Origin: Lunularia cruciata
Lineage: Eukaryota; Streptophyta; Marchantiopsida; Lunulariales; Lunulariaceae
Assembly (NCBI GenBank): GCA_948567375.1
Contig: OX419758.1
Span: forward strand, 22,015,001-22,079,000
DNA length: 64,000 bases
Direction of reading: 5' to 3'
Shown here in pieces: positions 55,292 to 64,000 of the stretch. Position numbers and translations under genes: made by a program. The number at the start of each line of letters is the position of its first letter. The stretch's first letter is position 1. The notes below the pieces were generated by a model. The model was not told the DNA's origin. It did not search any database and worked only from the letters and a program-made list of their open reading frames with translations.

Positions 55292-56051
55292 TGTGATACT
55301 CCAAGGACAAGAGAACTCTTCAAGAAAGATACAAGAGAGAAAACACAAATTTCACACTCAATCCTTCACTGCCCCGAAGGAGCACCTTCTCTTTATTATA
55401 TAGCCAAGGAGGAAGATCTCTTCCAATGAAGCTCTAACATAAGATTAGGTACATGGATAGGTGACCTATCAGCAAGCTCCACCCTTAGATTACTTGCTTG
55501 GATGGGTGACATGTTGGTCTTGGTCCCATCTGGTTGGTCAATCAAGCTTTGACCAAAGGGAATCTTTTAGAGAATCTTCTTGTAAGAATCTTAGAATCAT
55601 ATGGGTGACATAGAGTTGGAAAGCTCTCACTGAGACAAACCAAGAGGAAGGGAAGGCTAGCCTGTCCTTCATTGGGAGGGAAATTTCTATATTTTTTAGA
55701 CCTAATTCATCCGTTTAGGCCTCCAAAATTGCCTTTGGAGTTTTTTGGCCTATTTTGGCTTCTACCATATTAGTAGAAGTGCTCTTTTGGTGATACCTCT
55801 ATCTGATCTATGTTCTCCATCATTTGTAACATCCTTTCAGATGTCATCACTCCAAGTTTCACCTCTAGATCATATGCCTAGCTATTGGTTCTAAAATTTC
55901 CAAGCATGTTTTGGTTTTTGGCTTATTAGTAGAAGTACTCTGTTGGTGATACCTCTAGCTTATCTACTTATTCCATCATGTATAACATCCTTCCAGATGT
56001 TACCAAACAAAATTTCATCTCTAGATCATCTATCTAGCTATTGGTATTATA
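55292..56051 (-). repeat. 5' LTR of tRNA-iMet family copy 1
   Basis: On the plus strand it runs from TGTGATACTCCAAGGAC to CTAGCTATTGGTATTATA. It matches the reverse complement of 49768-50508, including TATATAATAAAG (plus strand 55393-55402 region) and the duplicated promoter-distal segment (55.73-55.90 and 55.90-56.05 kb). Confidence 0.8.
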
Positions 56052-58256
56052 GTTATGCACTCTAGGCTTGTCTTATTAGACCCATGAAACATTTATTTGT
56101 CTTACCAATAGATATTGTTTCTATGACATAGAGAGGTAGTTCTTACCTTTTTAATCTTTCCTTATCTCCAATTATCTTCCATTGGCTAGTTTTCATTATT
56201 TTATTTTTCCAATTTACTAAGGAATTGTAATGCGGCATCCATGGCATGCTTAAGACCACATCATAATGGGCTAACTATATCACTCGCTACCACTCTTTGT
56301 GATACTCCTACAAAGAGTGTTACCTTTCTAGATAATGACTCAATCCTCTATGTTTGACCATTACGTAGCTCAACTTCTTCATTCTCATCCTTCTCTAGTT
56401 TCATTCTCAACCTTATTGTAATAGAGCAAGTAAAAAATTCCTTGTTGCTCCAAGGTCTATCAATACTCTCATGTAATTCTCTTCTAGGAGTCCATTTACA
56501 ACAATCAATTGGGCATTTTACTTCCTCAACTTGTGCACACTTGTCCTCTTCTTCCTCCCACTTTTATTTCTTTCCATTGAGAAAATAAGGCCACAAGGTA
56601 CATTTACTTGTGATCTTTGTTTTCCTATGTGATTTAAGCATCCTTCTCTTTGATTTGTCTCTCCAAGTTGTTCAAAGGTTGCCTATATGGAGGCTGAGGG
56701 TCTCTAAGAAGATAGGCATGACAATTGATGGCTATGTACCTCACTCAACCATAATCGTAACAACATCATTAATTTTCTTGAGCCTCTTTCCCTTGTGGGA
56801 CTTCATCTCTCCTTTCTTTGACCCATCCTCATTCTCCTTGGAGTGGTCATGCTCCTCAATCTCAAAAATGAATGTTGCCCAATTCCATAGGAATTGGTCC
56901 ACCAAAGTGTAGTGTTTCAGCCCAATAGTGTTGTGTCAAGACTACCTCTTCACCTCCTCCAAGTGCTCCTACTATTCTCTAAGCACATGTAATGGCTTCC
57001 AAAATAGTGAAATTATTTGGTACCATTACCTCTTGGTAAATTTTCTCTTTAACTCCCATTTAAGTTGTCTAGAGCTTTTGATGTGCTCATATCAATTATT
57101 GCAACATGCAATCAAGCAATTCTCCCACATATCCTTGTATGTTGTTCTTGTACTTCAACTCCTATAGTCAAGTTTGAGCTATCTAAACAAAATCCATGGA
57201 TTAGCCCTTCTTGCATCATTGTCCAAGTGATCTTTCTTGCTTTGGCCAATACCAATCATTCCCAAGCATCATACCATGTGAGGGCTTTATCGCTCAAGTA
57301 CCTACATGCAAACACGCATGCAAAATGATAGATGATCTTAGTTGTGAATTATAAAAATTATTGATTCATTCTTGAGATCAAATTTTCCACTACTTCTATA
57401 GAATGTTGTCCCTTGTTAGGCTTGATGTTGCATATCTTCTTCATCTATAATAACAACATGGCTTCATTGTTGATTGGGGTTGATGTCATCTGCATGAGTG
57501 GCTCTCCATATACTTTGGCCATTATTATTGGGTTTTGGGATGATTTGCCTTCTTGCATTACATGATCATTCTTGAAAGTATGCATTTCACTTTGTAATAC
57601 TTCCATTGTCATTTTGTTTTCCAAAACTTGTTCAACATCCGTTACATTCCTTGCATCAGATCTTGCAATTGGGGTTCCATGATTTGTACACATGGCAATT
57701 GCTCAAGCAATACTTCTTACTTCAATGGAGTGCTAATATGATCACTTGAGAGGGATCACAAACAATTGGGACTACCATTGGGACCTTAGAAGCTATCATT
57801 CATTGATAATATCACTCACTAAAATTGTGGATCACTTTTGGACTAACTACATAATTGGATTTCTATTTGAATGTTGAAAGGGAGAGGATTCAATATATTC
57901 AAATCCAATGCATCGTAATAGAGTATAAACTGTAAATTCCACTCTCTATTGCATATCACCATAGGTAGAATCACACAATTTGGCAAATTCATTACTACAT
58001 CCATGAACTTTGTTCCAAAATGGTAAACAAGATATACTCTCACTTGTTCACCTTGGATGTACATAATCTTGATGTGGAACAGATTCAAGAATGGCAAGTG
58101 AGGTAGAGGAAATTTTACTCCATGAGCATCTATCCCATCCTCTCTCTAAAGCACCCCCAATTGATTGAACTACTTTTTCTCCACTCTAAATTACTCAGTC
58201 TGAGTATCTCATGTTCCTCCAAGAGGGGTGATACACTCATTTGGATTAAAACATTT
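56052..58256 (-). pseudogene. Protease and gag of tRNA-iMet family, copy 2 (truncated)
   Basis: Parallel to 53041-55278 of copy 1: GCACTCTAGGCTTGTC, CCATGAAACAT and following sequence correspond to the protease end. The gag part includes a frame at 57693-57445 like 54648-54361 of copy 1. Everything downstream (RT, integrase, 3' LTR) is missing; the copy starts exactly where the LTR of copy 1 ends. Heavily mutated. Confidence 0.7.
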
Positions 58257-58268
58257 GCTCTAATACCA
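58257..58268 (-). other. Degenerate tRNA-iMet primer-binding site
   Basis: The minus strand reads TGGTATTAGAGC, one C-to-T change from TGGTATCAGAGC, next to the LTR of copy 2. Confidence 0.7.
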
Positions 58269-58269
58269 T

Positions 58270-58839
58270 TTTTATGTTTTGAAGACAAGAAAACATAAAA
58301 GAAAAACAAGGTTTAATTCCTCAATACTCCAATGTCTTTAAAGAGCACTTGGTCTTTATTATATAGCAAAGAGGATCCACTCCAAGGAAGTTATAACCTT
58401 GGATCAAAAACATGGATGGGTGACATATCAGCGAGCTCCAGCTTAGATTAGTTACATTGATTGGTGACATGTAGATCCTTGTTCAAACAAGTTTGACCCT
58501 AGAGAATCTTAAAGAATCTCCTTGTAAGGAGGTCAAAATAGCATGAGTGAGATACTATTGGAGAGCTCTTGATGAGATAAACAAAAGAGAGAGAAAGACA
58601 ACACTTTTTCTTCTAAAGGAGGAGAGTTTTGAATTTTTTTGATGCTTAATTCATCTATTTAGAACTCCAAAATTGACTCTAAACTTTTCATGGTATTTTC
58701 AACCTCTACCCTTTCAATGGAAATACTCTTTTGGTGACAACTCTACTTGATCTATTTAGACTATCATATATAATATCCTTGAAGATATTATCAATTAAAT
58801 TTCCATATCTAGATAATATGTCTAGTTAATGATATTACA
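58270..58839 (-). repeat. 5' LTR of tRNA-iMet family copy 2
   Basis: Ends on the plus strand with CTAGTTAATGATATTACA and begins near TATGTTTTGAAGACAAG. It resembles 55292-56051 but has only one copy of the promoter-distal unit. Confidence 0.7.
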
Positions 58840-59117
58840 CCCTTGTAACTTCTTTGAATTTTATGAATCCTCCCTAATATATACTTCGAATCTTTTTTAT
58901 CATAAGTCATGGCTCCTAAATACACCCAAGCCTTCAAAAACAAGCCTTAGCACTTCAATTCTATTTTTTGTAATCTTATACCTTCTCTAATATCAACTCT
59001 CAAAATCTTGTTCTCCCCATTCCTCAACACCCAAAATTCCTCTGCTATTTAACTCTTCAACAAATGACTCAAAAGACACCTTTTCACAAGTCTCTATTTT
59101 TTGTGTCAAATCGATAT
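58840..59117. other. A+T-rich unassigned stretch
   Basis: Nothing recognisable as coding, RNA or transposon ends. Confidence 0.4.
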
Positions 59118-59360
59118 TCTTTTAACCATTTGCACTAAACTGCCAAAATAAATCTATAAATTCACCTATCTAAGCGGTATTCATGTCACCATTTGCACTT
59201 TTCTCTTGACCTAAAACCCTTAAATTCACCACTCATGAATATCCATTTGCACTAAATTTTCAAACTAAAATCCATAAATTCACCTATCAAACTGGTATTC
59301 CTTAACCATTTGTACTTATCTCTCCAACTAAAATCCATAAATTCACCATCTAAACTACTC
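59118..59360 (+). repeat. Degenerate tandem repeat, about 4 units of 55-75 bp
   Basis: The alternating phrases CCATTTGCACTAAA and ATCCATAAATTCACC recur four times with variation (for example at about 59138, 59199, 59248 and 59308). Old array. Confidence 0.6.
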
Positions 59361-59654
59361 ATAGTCAAACAAAATGTAATAAATAAACAAAAAAAATTGT
59401 AATATGTATATCACACTCAAAAAAGATGTATATCCTTTAATTTCAAATGTTATTTGTGTGTGACGCACACTATCAAACATAAATCCAATTACTATAGTTT
59501 TCCTTCTATGAATAGTTCTCCATGTTACTTCTATTGTTATCTTCTAGCTTGTAAAGAGAGTGCATATGCTCATCTTGAGAAAATCATTTTAATTCCTTCC
59601 CTTTGTATTGAGTATATTACTCTACATATTAGTGGTTAATTTGAAATAATATAT

Positions 59655-60115
59655 ATATAGTTGCTATCTGTCAACCATGAAATTGCCAAGGGTAAACAAA
59701 AAGCAACACAATTCCATAGTCACATAGGGTATGGGAAGGGAGTTCATATCATATTGGCTTTGTCAAGAGTGACAATAGCAAAAATGGATGGCAATAGAGA
59801 GAATATATATATATAGAAGGAATTGCTATTTGTCAGCCATGAAATGGCCAAGGGTAACAAATGGCAAAAGGCAACGCAATCCCATCATCGCACAAGTTAT
59901 GGGAAGGGAGTTCATATCATCTTGGCTTTGTCAAGGGTGAAAATAGCAAAAAGAAAGAAGGCAACCATGTAGAAAAAATGAAGGATGGGAAGACCCCATC
60001 AAGCAATACAAGGGAGAGACAAAAAAGGTAAAATGGGTCTAAGTCCCAATAGAGTCTATATGAGAAATCTGCCCTGCCGCACCTAAGATATCCAAGCTAT
60101 GCAAGTTGTATGGTC
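59655..60115 (+). repeat. Repeat block at 3' side of LINE
   Basis: Two direct copies of a unit (GCCATGAAATGGCCAAGGG-like, then GGGAAGGGAGTTCATATCAT and TTGGCTTTGTCAAG) at about 59670-59785 and 59830-59955. These are followed by the dispersed repeat GAAGGATGGGAAGACCCC and a tail to about 60110 (GCCGCACCTAAGATATCC). The last 150 bp recur at 63720-63890. Confidence 0.65.
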
Positions 60116-60224
60116 AACACACAATTATAGCATCCAAAAAAATCACCTAATGTGATTGCTCTCCTATAGATTGCACCAACCATTGCCGTCTATAGAGCAA
60201 TTGACACATGATATCTAAAATATG

Positions 60225-63200
60225 CTACAAAGTATGAGAGAGTGGTACCCCCTGGCGCCTAACATTATAAGCTCTTGCGCACTCCTTGACCAATGTATCA
60301 AATGTCATGTCCATCACTCCATATAACTCCAAGGCTAGAGGAACAAAGAGGTGACCTTGCTGCATACCACTATACTTGGAGACCTTGCGACCTACTGCTG
60401 CACTTGCTGCACATCCATGGGCATGGGTAATCACTCCTTCTGAAATTCTATTCCGCATAGGGTCCGTAACCATGACATTTGCTACTATCACCTGATCATC
60501 TCAAACCAAGTATAAGTCTGCCCTAATACATGTCATCTACAAAGCATACAAATGCTCCCTCCAAGCCAAGTATCCACTCTCTTGTGCCATAGCAAACACT
60601 ATGTCCCTAATAGCATCATGGGTAGCTATCCTTTGTCCTCCAAAAGGACACCATGTCATGTAGACCACTGCTACATCTAGTGTAGAACCACACTCACAAG
60701 TGAGTAATGAAGATGCAGATGGGTGGACCAAACTTAGGCAAAACCTCATACTATAGAGAAAGTAGCTGGTGCAAGTCGGAATGCCCTAATGCACAATCAA
60801 GCTAGGATCCAAGAGCCAGCACCCTTGCTGGAGCAAGAGCAAAGACATGCTCTAATAGTCTGGGGAATGGAAAAGTTGACTAAGAGAGAATGTAGCATAT
60901 GCTCACACTATCGCTCCATCAAGGAAGACTATAAACCTCTAGTCCAATCTAACAATAGTGAAGCAAAAGGTAGAGAATCCTCTCATGCTAGTGGGGATAG
61001 ACTATCTCTTGTTTGTCACAATAACATCTAGGGAGAAAAGGATCCCTCCTCCACCTTTGTCACATAAGTCTCCAAAACCAGCCTATCAACAACCACAAAA
61101 TGAGAGGAAAGTAGGGGTGCCGAGAGGCCCTACTACCTAAAAATGTTATAGGTGTTGTCTTCTCCATAGATAGCAAGCCGACCTCTCCACATGAGATTGG
61201 CAAAGCCATTTTTCTACATGCCAAATCCCTTGTCACACACTCAAATGTTCATGGTCCAATAATATCACCAAAGACTCCCATAATCCTCCTATCAAATGCT
61301 CTCAAATGTGATATGAAGGATGATGAGGGAGGAATGTAAGGATTAGGTATGATGGTTGATGAGCAATACTAGAGGATAGTATACCAAATGCCACCTATAG
61401 ATCTCTTAGTAACAGAAGGTCATCCACATGGAGAATATCCTCTACAAAGGCAGCGGCTAAGAAGCATGTGACAAAATCATCGGATCCTATTGGCACTCCA
61501 ACAACACATAGTCCATCTATGGATGTGATACACCCCTCTAGAAGCTCAAGGTGGGGAGAGATACCTATAGGGGACCATGCCGTGCACTTTGACACCTTGA
61601 CTCTCAAGCCTACTAGATGTAGCTTGGTAGTCAAGTGGCCTAATCTAATCTATAGGATCCATGATGTGTGTATCATCTGCCAAGGAGAGAAATACACAAC
61701 CTGGCATGGTCAAAGTAGTAGATAAAGAGCTCTAAAGTGATCCATGGCAAATAAAGGTCCCCCAAAGGATCTCCCTAACGTGTACCAATAGTTGACTCCA
61801 AGATGGTGATTCTCTCCTGTGAACAACCGTGCTGGTAGTAAATGGAAACATGAGAGCCATAAAAAGACTACACAAAAGGAATGAGATTTGCCAAGGATCC
61901 ACTGGCCTCCTTAAGCTCTTTAAAGATAGATGCCCATGAGATGCTATTAAAAGTGTTCTCACCATCCACCTATAGGATGACCCACTTTGGATGGATATCT
62001 AGGAGTGCCCTAATGCCTAGAGATATAGCCTCACATCCCCCAAGTGTAGCTACTCCAAATTGATGTGGAATGAGGTGTTGTCAAAAGTGAGAATGATGTT
62101 GAAAGACAATGGTACAACTGACCAAAGGCAAAATGATCTCTCAAATAGCAATCGGTCTAATGCCCCTCATGTCCTTCTCCATCACAAGAAGTCGATTAGT
62201 ACCTAACACCATACTAACAAACATAGGAATGTCTCTTCTCGCTATTGCTGCAACCACTCGGTAAAACCACTAGAAGGATCATTGGCCTAAAACCAATCTC
62301 TCTCTATGGTACTTATAAACCATCCCTGGCAAGCCTCATGAGGTAAGGCAAGGGATAGTGCACAATGCTTGTGCAAACAATGACCTATCAAGACATAAAG
62401 GCTGCTCAAGCTGATAATCTAAAACCTCCAGTGGTAATCCTTCTACTACTATAGGATGTAATAAGCATCGGAAAGAGATAGTCTCCTCAATAGGACTCGC
62501 CATAGACAAAGGGTATAGCGCTTGTGTTACTCTACTAAACTCTCCCGCCTGACCCAATGTCCTACATTGTCGTAATCGAGTGGACTCTATGGTATCTTGT
62601 GGTGATGCCTATCTCCTAAATAGTGTAGCCCTAGCAGACTCCTCTTGAAGGGCCATCCAATCTCCTGCTTGAAATTGACAAAATCTAGCAGCCACCTCTC
62701 GATGACTCGCATGTCCTCCTCTAGCATAACAAAGATACCATCAAGGGAGTAAGAGGAATAGGACCCATGCTAACTCGCCCAAGGGATCACATGCCAAACG
62801 ATCAAGTGGTAGGCAAAAAGCCTATCTAGCCTCATCATGGAGTGTACAGGGTAGCCAATGGAATAGACGTGGACATGGAAAACTAGTCTCAAATAACCCC
62901 AAAATGCAACCTGCTTGAGAAGCTAACCATTCCCACAACTCGATCGGTATCCTTGGAACGATTAACGAAGGGATAGAAGAAGCGTGCATAAGACTGAGTG
63001 TCATTGTTGTCAATGTGGTTGCTCGTCTCATGTGGGCATTCCAAGTGGTCCAATCATAGTCCTTGTGCATCCTTCCCACATGGGTCTTTACCCCTTGCAA
63101 GGTAAAGCATCGGTGATACACCAGGCATGGTGTATCTCGAGCCACTCTGGACGACCCCACATGGGAAGGTGTAGCCATGGCTAGCACAAGAATAATGATA

Positions 63201-63265
63201 GTAACATAGGATATTCCTTTCCATATCTCCCCATATCCGCAAAACCACAACCCCTCAAATCCCAA
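60225..63265 (-). pseudogene. LINE with N-terminal zinc finger, RT and restriction-like endonuclease (decayed)
   Basis: Minus-strand order. A C2H2-like finger at about 63127-63065 (CLVYHRCF then THVGRMH; the second Cys is Tyr). RT with GIRPIAI (about 62.15 kb), VDGENTFNSI (about 61.95 kb), GTR-stop-GDPLG (about 61.77 kb) and the catalytic ADDT (61677-61672 and flanks), then KCTAWSPIGISP. Next a C-terminal Cys/His motif (CECGSTLD, CPFGGQRIATHD, about 60.65 kb). Last, a segment RADLYLV, then VMVTDPMR (about 60.50 kb) that resembles a PD-(D/E)XK restriction-like endonuclease, and a final FVPLALELYGVMD. Such LINEs nick DNA with this endonuclease and prime reverse transcription at the target. Many stops and frameshifts; not functional. 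Endonuclease assignment rests on motif recall. Confidence 0.7.
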
Positions 63266-63659
63266 CTCACATAAGAAAATACAATCTCTCCAAACCCTAA
63301 AAACTGTAAACTCTCATAACTTTCAATTTCTATATCCAAAAATTTTAAACTAAATTCCCATGGAACTTAATCATGAAAAGAAAAGATTAGAAATGAAAAT
63401 TCCTGACCCATCACTCTCAATGTGTAATGATCACTCTAAAGCCTAAAAAAGCTAAAAATCCTCATAACTTTCTACTCATTTCTCCATAGCCTTCAATCTA
63501 AGCACCAATGGAATAGAAGTTGAAAAACAAAGAAAATAGACTATTCACTTGAGTGCTATATGCTAGAGAGCCCTCAGAAATTATGGATATGTCTTCTCGT
63601 GTCTCCCTTTCCTCTCTTGTCTCCACACTCTCCCGCAAATGAATCTTTATAGATCAATA

Positions 63660-64000
63660 GCAAAATATGGGTAAAAACAGCAAAAATGCAACAATGAGTG
63701 GCAATAACAATAACAAAAATGGAAGAAAGGAAACCACATAGGGAAAACGAAGGATGGGAAGACTCGTCAAGCCGTACAAAGGAGAGACAAAAAAGGTAAC
63801 ACTGTGCTAAGCTCCAATAGAGCCTATATGAGAAATTTGCCCCACCGCACCTCCTAAGACATCTGAGCTATGCAAGTTCGCATGGTCTACAATAACAAAA
63901 ATGGGTGGCAGTGGAGAATCTAATAAAAGGCGACTGCGGAAAAGACGTGAAAGATGGGAAAACGTACAAGGTGAGACAAAATAGGGAAAACGAGGCTAAA
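63660..64000 (+). repeat. Repeat block at 5' side of LINE, running off the window
   Basis: Contains GAAGGATGGGAAGACTCG, GTCAAGCCGTACAAAGG and the tail through CCGCACCTCCTAAGACATC (63740-63890), matching 59975-60110. A further partial unit (GGCGACTGCGG, GATGGGAAAACGTACAAGG) is at 63928-64000. It forms a direct repeat flanking the LINE. Confidence 0.65.

Noticed and set aside
59118-59360. CRISPR-like repeat array
   Set aside because: Repeats are degenerate, without conserved-length unique spacers, and the DNA is plant nuclear.

Overview
This is eukaryotic nuclear DNA from a land plant. The evidence is a multi-exon, plastid-type histidine biosynthesis gene with GT-AG introns, a plant-type ankyrin/PGG membrane protein gene, and dense nested Ty3/gypsy retrotransposons. 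The families present (a Ty3 element whose integrase ends in a PHD finger, and a LINE with a restriction-like endonuclease) make me lean to a non-seed plant (bryophyte, lycophyte or fern). That is inference; the species cannot be read from the window.

Layout. 0-15 kb is the gene-bearing part: HISN5 (imidazoleglycerol-phosphate dehydratase, + strand, about 1.35-5.37 kb) and an ankyrin-repeat/PGG-domain gene (- strand, 9.78-13.01 kb), separated by non-coding DNA with local tandem duplications. From about 15.4 kb to the end the window is almost entirely transposons. 15.6-28.6 kb holds two head-to-tail copies (- strand) of a degenerate Ty3/gypsy element with PHD-finger integrase. 28.65-37.67 kb and 37.86-45.64 kb are two copies (- strand) of a second Ty3/gypsy family with about 680-bp LTRs, a tRNA-Glu primer site and an extra zinc-knuckle ORF upstream of gag; the first is decayed and carries a probable 1.9-kb solo LTR, the second looks young. 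The second copy is inserted in the reverse transcriptase of a + strand chromovirus (37.67-37.86 plus 45.64-49.74 kb) whose 409-bp LTRs carry arrays of heat-shock-element motifs upstream of a TATA box. 49.77-58.84 kb holds a third Ty3 family (tRNA-iMet primer site) in two broken copies with LTRs in both orientations. 60.2-63.3 kb (- strand) is a decayed LINE with N-terminal zinc finger, reverse transcriptase and C-terminal restriction-like endonuclease, flanked by direct repeats that also occur upstream of HISN5.

The two cellular genes show no functional link. HISN5 acts in plastid histidine synthesis, and its coding sequence carries an 11-nt insertion that forms a perfect hairpin and breaks the frame. 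The most unusual signals are this insertion, the integrase-PHD fusion, the heat-shock-element LTRs and the restriction-like-endonuclease LINE. All repeat counts, identities and exon boundaries were read by eye.
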